Translations under genes and position numbers: made by a program
Part shown: in pieces, positions 6,010-13,578 of the stretch
How the letters are laid out: each line of letters starts with the position of its first letter
Numbering within the stretch: the first letter of the stretch is position 1
The notes under the pieces: generated by a model
Databases searched by the model: none
What the model was told of the DNA's origin: nothing
What the model saw: only the letters and a program-made list of their open reading frames with translations
Virus record (IMG/VR): IMGVR_UViG_3300020197_000164
Span: 1-23,799 of that record
DNA from: a virus
Length of the DNA stretch: 23,799 bases
Strand: one strand, 5' to 3'

Positions 6010-6552
6010 ATGCCTGCTGGCGTAGGGTATCCAGGAATGTCGGAGATGTTGTCGGGCCTGTCCGGTTCCAGTGGGGCGACCCGCGATCCTCAGGATGTGA
6101 GCTTCACCTTGGGCTTCCTGGCTGCGCTGGGCGCGAAAGAGGTGGGCGATCAAGCCGCCTCCCAACAGCGCGAATCCATGAAAGCGCAAAAGCAGGCGAT
6201 GTCGTCCCCGGCCCAAATGCTGCAAGGCAACCTCGGCCCCCTCGATCAACTGTTGGCAATGGCTCGATTCCAAGGGGCCGGACCCGGCTCTCCCCCGGCG
6301 ACGCCCCCGCAATCGCCCATTGCGCTTTTGGCTTCTCGCATGTCCGGTGCTTCGCCCCAGGCACCTCCCCCCGGTGGACCTCCCCTCGCGGGCGGACCAG
6401 CGGCCACCCTACCCTCGCCTGGGGCTCCTTCACCCATGATGTCCAACGCCTTGATGAATACGATGATGCCGCCGCAGGGTGGGGGTGGGATGAACCCTAT
6501 GATTATGGCGCTCCTCCAACAGCGGATGGCGTCGGCGGGCGGGATGGTGTAA
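6010..6552 (+). CDS. Gly/Pro/Met-rich virion-associated protein, unknown
   Basis: 180 aa. ATG 6010 is preceded by GGGAG (6001-6005) and the promoter at 5960. The N-terminal half has short helical stretches (SFTLGFLAALGAKEVGDQ; SQQRESMKAQKQAM). The C-terminal half is low complexity, rich in Pro, Gly, Ala and Met, with PPPGGPP-type runs, ending in a Met-rich helix (NPMIMALLQQRMASAGG). No catalytic motif or TM segment of usual length is seen. Between portal and scaffold/capsid genes such proteins are often minor head proteins. The composition resembles the ejection-type proteins at 21498-23768. Family not recognised. The next gene starts directly after its stop (TAAATG). Confidence 0.75.
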   Translation: MPAGVGYPGMSEMLSGLSGSSGATRDPQDVSFTLGFLAALGAKEVGDQAASQQRESMKAQKQAMSSPAQMLQGNLGPLDQLLAMARFQGAGPGSPPATPPQSPIALLASRMSGASPQAPPPGGPPLAGGPAATLPSPGAPSPMMSNALMNTMMPPQGGGGMNPMIMALLQQRMASAGGMV

Positions 6553-6771
6553 ATGGCCCTCTCAACGACAGACGCTAAGACCGCCGCCGCCTTCAGCGAA
6601 ATGAAGCAGAACCCCCCGCGTGTGCTGGCCCGTACCGCCAGAAAGTACGGCCCTGCCCGCGCTGAACAGCAGCGGGTCGCCATCGGCCTCGATAAAGCTC
6701 AACGTGCAGGCGCCCGCATCCCACAACGGAAGGGCGTGCGTTCAACCGCCCGTTCTGCGGCCCGACGGTAA
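6553..6771 (+). CDS. Small Arg/Ala-rich basic protein
   Basis: 72 aa. The ATG at 6553 abuts the previous TAA (6550-6552), implying coupled translation. The protein is strongly basic with many Arg and Ala residues, ending RSTARSAARR. It looks like a small DNA- or capsid-binding polypeptide, probably helical with a disordered tail. No zinc site, HTH or signal peptide is visible. Its stop overlaps the SD of the next gene. I do not recognise it. Confidence 0.65.
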   Translation: MALSTTDAKTAAAFSEMKQNPPRVLARTARKYGPARAEQQRVAIGLDKAQRAGARIPQRKGVRSTARSAARR

Positions 6772-6781
6772 AGGAGCCAGT

Positions 6782-6955
6782 ATGCCACTCGTCGATTCCT
6801 CACTCAATCTCCAATATCACTACAACCAAGGAGGGTCCTCCATGAAAAGCGACGTGAAAACATCCAAAAAGGAACCGTTGAAGGGGAAGATGGTGGAATC
6901 ACCCGTCAAGTCCCACTACAACGGCGACCCAATCAGCACGAAGCGCGAGAAGTAA
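6782..6955 (+). CDS. Very small charged protein with two candidate starts
   Basis: 57 aa from ATG 6782, which has AAGGAG (6771-6776) 5 nt upstream. An in-frame ATG at 6842 has an even stronger AAGGAGG (6828-6834) 7 nt upstream and would give a 37-aa product. The C-terminal part common to both is Lys-rich (KTSKKEPLKGK; STKREK) and predicted disordered. Both starts may be used, or only the internal one. No family recognised; short Lys-rich proteins of this type occur among phage head genes. Confidence 0.6.
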   Translation: MPLVDSSLNLQYHYNQGGSSMKSDVKTSKKEPLKGKMVESPVKSHYNGDPISTKREK

Positions 6956-6968
6956 GGGTATTTACTTA

Positions 6969-7208
6969 ATGTCATCCGACGACCTCCCTGTCGTCAACGG
7001 TTTGACGCAGACGCAGGACGATGCCCGTCCCGTTCTGGACCGTCTCACCGATTTCCTCATGCGCCCCATGCACCCCGATTCGTACTACATCAATGAAGGA
7101 CTCCAGCAATTGGGGATGGCGTTTGAGGTCTCCAATAACGAAACACTCAAGGCCCGCCTCGCAGCGGCGATGACTCTACTGCGCGAGGGACCGAGCCATT
7201 CTTCCTAA
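6969..7208 (+). CDS. Small helical protein, unknown
   Basis: 79 aa. ATG 6969 follows the previous stop by 13 nt, with TAAGGG (6953-6958) as the probable SD. The sequence is acidic to neutral and mostly helical; its core (residues about 40-70, INEGLQQLGMAFEVSNNETL onward) looks like a small helical bundle, not a TM protein. It sits just ahead of the scaffold-like gene among small head-region genes. Function not recognised. Confidence 0.65.
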   Translation: MSSDDLPVVNGLTQTQDDARPVLDRLTDFLMRPMHPDSYYINEGLQQLGMAFEVSNNETLKARLAAAMTLLREGPSHSS

Positions 7209-7262
7209 CCACCGCCGCACCGCCGCCTATCCTCCTAGGTAGGGACCGGCGAAAGGAGACGT

Positions 7263-8138
7263 ATGCCCAAGGACGATGGAAAAAAGGCCGAACTCGACAA
7301 GGAATTACAGGAACTCGTGGACAAGTACCAAGAGGACCCTGCGGCCTTTGCGAAAGGCTACCGGGAACTGGAAAAGAAATTGTCGAAGCAGGGTGAGGAA
7401 GTCGGGACCCTTCGCAAGAAGGCCGACGACTCTGAGAAGGCGATGACCCAACTCAGTGAGTACACCAAGACGGCGAAACCGATTGTGGACTGGTACACCC
7501 AGAACCAGGCCGCGCTGCAACAGTGGGTGCAGGGGGCGCAGAACAAAGCCGCCTCCAACACAGGCGTCAGCATCCTCACGCCGGAGGAACAACAGGCGTT
7601 GATTAACTCTGCCGCCCAATACATGCAACAGCGCGTGATTGGTCCGTGGTCCCAGCAATTCACACAACAGGTGGAAGCCTACGCCAAAAAGCAACGCGAG
7701 GAATTGGAAGCGGCGTTGTCGCAGCGCAATCAAACCTCCACACAAATCCTGTGGAATGCGTTGGAGCGGGCGCTGCCCAAAGACAAAGTGGACAGCCTAC
7801 GTGAATACCACACCGAGGCGTTGCGGTTCGCCGACCCCTCCAAGGTGGACCCCTTGAAGATGGCGGACGAAATGATCGAGACAAAGGCGCAACTGGCTGA
7901 GTTCAGGGAAAAGGTCAAGCAGTTCGAGAAGGAAAAGGACGACGCCGCGAAAGCCGCCATCCCATCCTACGGGAACGGGAACGGCGTGTTTGCCCCGAAA
8001 GCGGCGGGCGACAAAGCAAAGGAGAGCGTCCCCCAAACCCGTGAAGACCGTTTTAAGCGGGTGATGGAGGACGTGAAAACCAAACATGGGAACGAAGGGC
8101 TGGAACAGTTGTTTGGTCAGCCTACCGCTGTCCGGTAA
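7263..8138 (+). CDS. Putative capsid scaffolding protein
   Basis: 291 aa. Highly charged, Lys/Glu/Gln-rich and predicted almost entirely helical. Coiled-coil-like segments lie at about residues 5-70 (ELDKELQELVDKYQ; GYRELEKKLSKQGEEV) and 200-230 (AQLAEFREKVKQFEKEKDD). The C-terminus is basic and charged. A helical, charged protein immediately upstream of the major capsid gene is the usual position and character of a scaffold that templates procapsid assembly and then leaves. The start is fixed by AAGGAG (7253-7258). The role is inferred from composition and synteny; an internal virion protein is the alternative. Confidence 0.75.
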   Translation: MPKDDGKKAELDKELQELVDKYQEDPAAFAKGYRELEKKLSKQGEEVGTLRKKADDSEKAMTQLSEYTKTAKPIVDWYTQNQAALQQWVQGAQNKAASNTGVSILTPEEQQALINSAAQYMQQRVIGPWSQQFTQQVEAYAKKQREELEAALSQRNQTSTQILWNALERALPKDKVDSLREYHTEALRFADPSKVDPLKMADEMIETKAQLAEFREKVKQFEKEKDDAAKAAIPSYGNGNGVFAPKAAGDKAKESVPQTREDRFKRVMEDVKTKHGNEGLEQLFGQPTAVR

Positions 8139-8199
8139 GGTTGGTCTCGGCTGGCTGCTCCTCGATCCCACTTCATTGTAGAAAGAAAGAGGCGCACCA

Positions 8200-9159
8200 A
8201 TGGCGACACCAACGAGGACAGAGACCCTCAACACGTTTATCGTGTCAACCGGCCAGAACCGGCAAACGGGACTGGTGGATTCCTATTTCGGCTCCGCCCC
8301 CCTCCTGGCGCGGATGCGGTCTCGTGGAGATGAAGCCATCCGTTTAGCGGGTGGATCAGACATCCGCGAGAACTTCATCTACACGAACTTCCCTGCTTCG
8401 TCCTATGGACGTGGCGATACGTTCGATACCAGCGTGACGGAGTTCAGCACGTCGCTGCGGTTTGATTGGTCATATTCCTACGCGGCCATCAACCTCAACG
8501 TCGTGGACGTGGATTTGAACGATTCCCCGCAACAGACGTTCGACCTCGTCGAAGCCGCGATGGAAACAGCGGAACTTTCGCTGATCGACGACCTGTCCAC
8601 GCAGATGTTTGCGGATGGATCAGGCAACGCCTCGAAGGACATGGCGGGCCTCGCCATCGCCGTCAGCCAGACCGGGACCTACGGCGGGATCACACGGGCC
8701 ACCACGGTCAATACGCCGCAACGGGCCATTCGTGCCGCCGTTGAGGACACGACCGGCGGAGCCTTGTCGCTGGGCGGACTCAACAGCTTCTTCGGAAGCT
8801 GCACGGTGGGCCGCGAGAAGCCGGACCTGTTGCCGACCACGCAAACCCTGTGGAACCGTATCTGGGAACGGTCGCAAGCTGCCGACCGCAACAACCCGGA
8901 GGACGAGCGGGACATCGGCTTCCAGTCCGTGCGTCTGAACGGCGCCCCGGTGGTCGTCGATTCGCATTGCCCCAGCGGGTTCTTCTACCTGCTCAATACC
9001 AAGTGGTTCCGGTACTACATCCACCGGAAATGGGATTTCAGGATGCGGGGGCCGATGGAACCCACGAACCAGCAGTTGCAGATCGGGCAGTTGATTACGT
9101 GGAGCCAGTTGGTGTGCCGGGCACCCCGGTTGCAGGGCGTCGCCACTGGGTTGACGTAA
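8200..9159 (+). CDS. Major capsid protein
   Basis: 319 aa, expected to have the HK97 fold and form the icosahedral shell. Support is its place after the scaffold candidate, its size, and a layout typical of this type. An N-terminal arm is followed by GGSDIRENFIYTNFPASSYG and a long acidic helix (DSPQQTFDLVEAAMETAELS; the spine-helix region about residues 107-135). Next comes ADGSGNASKDMAGLAIAVSQ, which is common in phage capsid proteins, then NAPVV-like and MRGPMEP-type C-terminal strands near residues 247-290. AAAGAGG (8187-8192) gives the start. No protease or cleavage site is obvious. Confidence 0.88.
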   Translation: MATPTRTETLNTFIVSTGQNRQTGLVDSYFGSAPLLARMRSRGDEAIRLAGGSDIRENFIYTNFPASSYGRGDTFDTSVTEFSTSLRFDWSYSYAAINLNVVDVDLNDSPQQTFDLVEAAMETAELSLIDDLSTQMFADGSGNASKDMAGLAIAVSQTGTYGGITRATTVNTPQRAIRAAVEDTTGGALSLGGLNSFFGSCTVGREKPDLLPTTQTLWNRIWERSQAADRNNPEDERDIGFQSVRLNGAPVVVDSHCPSGFFYLLNTKWFRYYIHRKWDFRMRGPMEPTNQQLQIGQLITWSQLVCRAPRLQGVATGLT

Positions 9160-9199
9160 TTCAAGACGTGCATAACCGTCATTCAAAGGGTGAATAATC

Positions 9200-9640
9200 G
9201 TGTTGACGGCCCATGAACGTGCACTCAATACCGTCCGCCACCTCCGCTTGAGCGAACCCCAGATCGCCAACCTGCGGAGTGAAAAGACGCTGTTTGTGAC
9301 TGGAGCGCCGCTCGAATGGCCTCCCGTCCTCGTGGCTCAGTACGTGCTGCGAGCAGCGTTGGAGAACGGTTGCACGACGATTGAGGTCCGTCAAGGAGTC
9401 CATCGGGTTCGCTCGTTTGACACCATGCGGTTATTCACTTGGGCGCGGATGTGGCGCGGTGGGCGTCCACCCACGCCGAAAATGAAGCGCATCCTACCGT
9501 ACATCGGGACGATGAAGCAGGCGGCGGTCGGCAACATCCTGGAAGCGCGTCGCCCGCTCATCGTGGTCCCGTCACTGACCCTCAAACCGCCCGTTTCCAG
9601 TACCCCTGGCGGGCAAGGAGTATCCCATGCCAGCGAATAG
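9200..9640 (+). CDS. Unknown head-region protein, GTG start
   Basis: 146 aa from GTG 9200, preceded by AAAGGG (9185-9190). The protein is basic (many Arg) with a mixed alpha/beta pattern. The middle contains RLFTWARMWRGGRPP and the C-terminus is Pro/Ser-rich. No motif, TM segment or signal peptide is seen. It lies between the major capsid gene and a structural protein gene whose ATG (9627) lies inside its last codons (14-nt overlap). It may be a head-completion or virion-assembly protein, but this is position only. Confidence 0.6.
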   Translation: MLTAHERALNTVRHLRLSEPQIANLRSEKTLFVTGAPLEWPPVLVAQYVLRAALENGCTTIEVRQGVHRVRSFDTMRLFTWARMWRGGRPPTPKMKRILPYIGTMKQAAVGNILEARRPLIVVPSLTLKPPVSSTPGGQGVSHASE

Positions 9641-10418
9641 CACTACGCATCAATTCCTCAACGTCGGCAACCTCGTCGGGATGGGCAACGCGGACATCCA
9701 CGAGAATTCCCCCGATCCGCAGTTCAAGGGCGGGGCGCTGTCGTTTATCTCGGACGCCCTCGGCCCCCGTATCTTGAAGTACGTGAAAAATGTGCGGGGC
9801 GCAAACTCTGCTGTCGCCGAGTTAGTTGAGTTGGCGGCAGACGGCGCGAACGTCCTGACCACCACCATCACCAACATCACCGCAGGCAGCACGACCTCGG
9901 CCACGACCACTGGCTTGACCGCTGGTCGGCATCAGGGGATGATTTGCTACGTGCTGGACAACGCGGATTCAGCGGGCGCCGCCCCTGAAGGCGAAGTGTC
10001 GGTGGTGGCGAACAACTCCACCACCGTCATCACGATGGAAGCGGACTATCCCTATTCTACGGCCCTCGCGCTCAACGACGACCTGGAGTTGATCGCCACC
10101 TACCAGATCGAAACCACGGCAGCGAACGCGGAAGCGTGGACCTGCCCCGGCTTCATCGCCGGAAAGGACGGGATCGACAACAACTACTGGGGCTGGTTGA
10201 TCCAGGAAGGGTTCGTCCTGGCGAAGCCAACCGCCGCCAACGTCGCGGAAGGCGACCCGGTGGAATCAGCGGCCAACGGCAGCATTGTGACGCTCGCGCA
10301 AGGCCACGAGGAGTGGGTCGGGATCGCGCTGGCCGCGATGACCAACGATTCCGCCGCGCTGCGGTGCCCTGTCTGGGCCAAGCTGTTCACGTATGAAAAC
10401 AGCGGCGGCACCCCATAA
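9627..10418 (+). CDS. Putative structural (head decoration or related) protein
   Basis: 263 aa. ATG 9627 has AAGGAG (9615-9620) 6 nt ahead. The sequence is rich in Ala, Thr, Asn, Gly and Val, with alternating beta-type stretches (NVLTTTITNITAGSTTSATT; VSVVANNSTTVITM). A C-terminal domain (GLIQEGFVLAK-like, TAANVAEGDPVE, and AMTNDSAALRCPVWAK) resembles the small beta domains of capsid-associated proteins. No catalytic motif is present. Its location one gene after the capsid supports a virion structural role, and abundant Thr/Ser make it a possible glycosylation target for the downstream cassette (inference). Confidence 0.7.
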   Translation: MPANSTTHQFLNVGNLVGMGNADIHENSPDPQFKGGALSFISDALGPRILKYVKNVRGANSAVAELVELAADGANVLTTTITNITAGSTTSATTTGLTAGRHQGMICYVLDNADSAGAAPEGEVSVVANNSTTVITMEADYPYSTALALNDDLELIATYQIETTAANAEAWTCPGFIAGKDGIDNNYWGWLIQEGFVLAKPTAANVAEGDPVESAANGSIVTLAQGHEEWVGIALAAMTNDSAALRCPVWAKLFTYENSGGTP

Positions 10419-10448
10419 CCGGCCTCGGCCAGAAAGGAGGACTAGGTT

Positions 10449-10958
10449 ATGGCATTAACATTCACACTTTCAGGCGACTGGCAAGGCAACGTCGGCAATC
10501 AGCGGTATGTGCAGGGCACGTTGGCGTTCGACTCCAGCTATCCCACAGGGGGCGAATCGCTGACCGCCGCGAACATCGGGTTGCGGGTCATCGAACAGAT
10601 TGACGTGCAACCGAGGTCGGGGTACGTGTTCGATTACAATTACACCGATTCCTTGCTGTTGGTGTATCGAACCGGCACGGTCACTCCAGCGGGGACGCTG
10701 TCCACCCCCAGTTTTGCGATTGCGTCCTCGGCATCGGCTTCCGCCACCTACAAGTTGACGGTGAGCGCCGATTCCACGGTAGCGGTGGTGGCCGGTGACT
10801 CGTTGACAGCGGCCCGCACGCTGTCCGGCACATACTCTCCGGTCGGTGTTCCAACCTTTACGGGCAACGCCACGACAGCGGCAGCGCTCGCCGAGGTCGG
10901 GAATACAACGGACCTGTCCACCCTCACAGGGGTCAGGTTCCGTGCCGTCGGGTACTAA
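10449..10958 (+). CDS. Beta-rich, Ser/Thr-rich structural protein
   Basis: 169 aa. A strong SD, AAAGGAGG (10433-10440), sits 8 nt before the ATG. It opens MALTFTLSGDWQGNVGNQRY, which resembles proteins commonly encoded in the head region of environmental phages. The remainder is beta-rich with a Ser/Ala/Thr-rich middle (SFAIASSASASATYKLTVSA) and the C-terminus FRAVGY. No enzyme motif is found. It is probably a capsid decoration or head-tail structural protein. Its last 17 nt overlap the likely GTG start of the glycosyltransferase gene, tying the cassette to the structural operon. Confidence 0.7.
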   Translation: MALTFTLSGDWQGNVGNQRYVQGTLAFDSSYPTGGESLTAANIGLRVIEQIDVQPRSGYVFDYNYTDSLLLVYRTGTVTPAGTLSTPSFAIASSASASATYKLTVSADSTVAVVAGDSLTAARTLSGTYSPVGVPTFTGNATTAAALAEVGNTTDLSTLTGVRFRAVGY

Positions 10959-11679
10959 GCCGGTGTTCGGCTTGAATACATCGAAGCAACTGCGCGGTCT
11001 CGTTGCGGTCGTCAGCGGCGAGACCGCCCGTTTCGCTCGCGCTGAGGATTCCCTCAACAAGCTCCTCCTCCCCCCCAACTGGGAAATGCGCCGGTTCTAC
11101 GGCACCAACGTCGCCGCCAACCTCAACAACGGGGTCCGGTATGCGTTGGCGACGGGAGCCGAGCATCTGATGGTGATTGGGGATGACCACGTCTTTTCCC
11201 CGATGCTGCTGTACCACCTACTCACACGGAAGGTGGACATTATTGCCCCCCTCGTGACGTTTCGCCGACCCCCCTACATGCCCATCGCTTTCCGCCCTAG
11301 GAAGTCGGGCGAGACGATGTGGGAAACGACGTTTTGGGAAGACCTCCCTCCAAGCGGGATCATGGAAGTCGGTGCAGTCACAAATTCCGGTATGCTGATT
11401 CGCCGAAGTGTGTTAGAATGTCTCAGCGACCCTTGGTTTGATTTGGGGCAAGTCCACCCCGAACACACAGCGGAGGACCTGCACTTTTGCGAGAAGGCGA
11501 TCCACGCTGGTTTCAAAGTGTACGTGGATGTGGATGAGGCGCTGGAACATCTCACACCAGTCGGCATGAAGCCCACGCGACGGGACGATGGGACGTGGGG
11601 CATGGATGCGGTCCTCGACGACGGCATTATCATCCCTCTCCCGTTGGCGTTACCAGAGTCAGACGCGGTAACTGTATGA
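10942..11679 (+). CDS. Glycosyltransferase, GT-A fold (GT2-like)
   Basis: 245 aa from GTG 10942, the in-frame start nearest the true N-terminus; a nearby GTG at 10963 is possible, and the ATG at 10846 lies deep in the preceding gene in another frame. Motifs: LRGLVAVVSGETARF near the N-terminus, GTNVAANLNNGVRYAL, then GDDH (residues 80-83) as the DxD-like metal/nucleotide-sugar site after a beta strand (HLMVIGDDHVF), and AEDLHF with E178/D179 in the slot of the catalytic acidic pair of GT-A enzymes. It would transfer a sugar from a nucleotide sugar; acceptor unknown. Its last bases (ATGA) overlap the next gene's start, so the two are co-translated. Confidence 0.78.
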   Translation: MPSGTKPVFGLNTSKQLRGLVAVVSGETARFARAEDSLNKLLLPPNWEMRRFYGTNVAANLNNGVRYALATGAEHLMVIGDDHVFSPMLLYHLLTRKVDIIAPLVTFRRPPYMPIAFRPRKSGETMWETTFWEDLPPSGIMEVGAVTNSGMLIRRSVLECLSDPWFDLGQVHPEHTAEDLHFCEKAIHAGFKVYVDVDEALEHLTPVGMKPTRRDDGTWGMDAVLDDGIIIPLPLALPESDAVTV

Positions 11680-12218
11680 AGCTCAACATCGGCAGCGGCC
11701 CAGACCCCTTGCTCGGCTACGTGAACATCGACGCGGAGCCGCCTGCCGACTATGTCGGCGACATCCGCGCCATGAACTTCCACGAAGTCGAGGAAATCTT
11801 GATGATCCATTCGCTGGAACATCTCCCGTACCGCGATGTGCCGGTACTGCTTCAGAAGATGAAGCGGTGGCTCGTCCCCGACGGCGTCCTCTGCATCGAG
11901 GTCCCGGATATGGCGGTGATCTGTCAGAACCCGCACCACCCCCATTTCCAGTTGTACACCTATGGCGTGCAAACCTCCGGGGGTGAAATTCATATGAGCG
12001 GGTACACTCTCGCTTCCTTGACTGCGTTACTGATTCAAATGGGGTTCTACATTCAACAGGGTCGTGCGTTTCTTTCAACACACCCAAACCGAGTGGGGAT
12101 GCCGTGCGTGGAAGTGATCGCCCATGCGCCACGGTCCTTATCACAGGAGTCGGAGGCGCAGCGGGCGCAAATCTCGTCCGCGCCTTGCGACGAGGCACAA
12201 CCCGTGTCCGTATCGTAG
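11676..12218 (+). CDS. SAM-dependent methyltransferase (small, class I)
   Basis: 180 aa from ATG 11676, which shares ATGA with the preceding stop. It opens with MKLNIGSGPDPLLGYVNID, a degenerate class I SAM-binding motif in a family often annotated as methyltransferases of sugar or cell-surface gene clusters. IHSLEHLPYRDV (about residue 45) and LVPDGVLCIEVPD (about 68) match later motifs of such enzymes. The natural domain seems to end near VEVIAHAP; the remaining about 28 residues are hydrophilic and Ser/Gln-rich, running across the next gene's N-terminus in another frame. Its substrate (sugar, peptide or small molecule) is not determinable. Confidence 0.75.
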   Translation: MKLNIGSGPDPLLGYVNIDAEPPADYVGDIRAMNFHEVEEILMIHSLEHLPYRDVPVLLQKMKRWLVPDGVLCIEVPDMAVICQNPHHPHFQLYTYGVQTSGGEIHMSGYTLASLTALLIQMGFYIQQGRAFLSTHPNRVGMPCVEVIAHAPRSLSQESEAQRAQISSAPCDEAQPVSVS

Positions 12219-13225
12219 GCGCAGATTGCAACAAGTACCACCTGGCAGCGGCGGACTGCGATGAACGCCGCCTCTTGCCGCCCACGGAAGCCGACCGCGA
12301 GGTCTGGCTGGATGCCGTCTTTCAGGGCGCAGACGCGGTAGACCTCATCCTCCCTCAACCCGATTGCGATGTAGCCGCGCTCGCTTCCGTGTCCACCACC
12401 CCGGAATGGCGGGCCAAACTCGTCCTCCCATCGCCCGGCGCGATTGCGATTGCCCAGGATAAGCTCGATACCGTCTTGACCTTGACGGCGGCGGGCCTCC
12501 CGGTCCCCATGACCATCCCGTACCCGCCGAAGCTCACGGACGTGGCGTGTGAGACGCTGGGCTGGCCGATGTGGGTGCGGGCGCGGCATGGCGCAGGATC
12601 ACGCGGCTCGTTTCGGGCTTGGACGCTGGAACAGGTCCACATTTGGATTGAATCCTGCCGCTACAACAAGTCGATCCAGCCGGATGATTTCATCCTGTGT
12701 GCCTACCTCCCAGGCGCCGAATACGGCTGTCAACTTCTCTACTGGCACGGCACGTTGCTGGTCTCGCAAACACGAGAGCGGGTCGAATACCTTTACGGGT
12801 ACTTGTCGCCAACCGGCCAGTCCTCCAGCCCTGCTGTGGCGCGAACCGTCGCTAATACCGCCCTGGATACCTTGGCCGATCAAGCCGTCCGCGCCCTCGA
12901 CTACGAACCGCATGGCGTGTACGGGGTGGATATGAAATGCGACACCCAGGGCCGTCCCCACATCACGGAGATCAACGCCGGACGCTTCTATACCACGATT
13001 GACTTCCTCGCGTCCGCCGGTCTCAACCTCCCGGAAATCCTCGTGAAACTCCACCGTGGAGACACGATTCCCGTGTTGGGGTGCTCCCCCTTAGCCGCAA
13101 ACCAGTATTGGGTGCGAACCGCCGATTGTCTGCCGCGCCTTGTCCGCTACACCGACCTGATGACACTTGAAAAGGAGAGGACTGTATGCCGTACTCAGGC
13201 TCCATTGTCAGTTCCAACTCGTTAG
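12104..13225 (+). CDS. ATP-grasp ligase
   Basis: 373 aa. GTG 12104 is the only good start that keeps the N-terminal domain, with GGGGA (about 12095-12099) as SD. It overlaps the methyltransferase gene by 115 nt. The N-terminal pre-ATP-grasp Rossmann-like part has ATVLITGVGGAAGANLVRAL (residues 9-28). SPGAIAIAQDKLDTVLTLT marks entry to the ATP-grasp domain, HGAGSRGS (about 162-169) is the nucleotide-binding loop, and GRPHITEINAGRF (E289, N291) is the Mg-ATP site. The architecture fits carbamoyl-phosphate-synthase-like ATP-grasp ligases that couple a carboxylate to an amine or thiol. Its substrates and product are unknown. Confidence 0.82.
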   Translation: MRGSDRPCATVLITGVGGAAGANLVRALRRGTTRVRIVGADCNKYHLAAADCDERRLLPPTEADREVWLDAVFQGADAVDLILPQPDCDVAALASVSTTPEWRAKLVLPSPGAIAIAQDKLDTVLTLTAAGLPVPMTIPYPPKLTDVACETLGWPMWVRARHGAGSRGSFRAWTLEQVHIWIESCRYNKSIQPDDFILCAYLPGAEYGCQLLYWHGTLLVSQTRERVEYLYGYLSPTGQSSSPAVARTVANTALDTLADQAVRALDYEPHGVYGVDMKCDTQGRPHITEINAGRFYTTIDFLASAGLNLPEILVKLHRGDTIPVLGCSPLAANQYWVRTADCLPRLVRYTDLMTLEKERTVCRTQAPLSVPTR

Positions 13226-13527
13226 CCGGGACCGCCACCGTGCTCGTCGGCCACCGTTGTATTCTCACAGGGGCCTGCGTGATTAACACGACCGGCGCCG
13301 ATGCCTATGTCCAGTTGTTTGATGCCGCTGCCGTGACCGACGTGTCGGTCGGCACCACCATCCCCACATGGGCGATCCAAACCGACTTCGGGAAGGGGCT
13401 GGTGAATGAATCCTCCAACATTCCTGAAGGGGGGATTTCGTTCGTCAACGGGATTGTGGGGGCGTCCTGCACGACTCCAACCGGCAGCACCGGCGCTGCA
13501 CAGCACGTCAGGTTAGCGATTATCTAG
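13186..13527 (+). CDS. Small beta-rich phage virion protein
   Basis: 113 aa. AAAGGAG (13171-13177) precedes the ATG. The pattern is SGSIVSSNSLAGTATVLVGH near the start, then ACVINTTGADAYVQLFDA, TIPTWAI, and GISFVNGI. This resembles a family of small beta-sandwich proteins common next to phage head and tail genes, which often contain a NNTSGAAAYLQLFD-like segment. It begins within the last 40 nt of the ATP-grasp gene in a different frame. It is rich in Ser/Thr and has three Cys. It is the only non-enzyme inside the modification cassette, so it may be a virion protein carried along or the target of modification (inference). Confidence 0.75.
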   Translation: MPYSGSIVSSNSLAGTATVLVGHRCILTGACVINTTGADAYVQLFDAAAVTDVSVGTTIPTWAIQTDFGKGLVNESSNIPEGGISFVNGIVGASCTTPTGSTGAAQHVRLAII

Positions 13528-13578
13528 TCCGTATTCCAGGGTAGGGGGAATTCACCATATTGGGGAGGGAGGAACACG

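Noticed and set aside
11274-11993. 239-aa minus-strand open frame
   Set aside because: Antisense to the glycosyltransferase and methyltransferase genes, both of which have clear motifs on the + strand.
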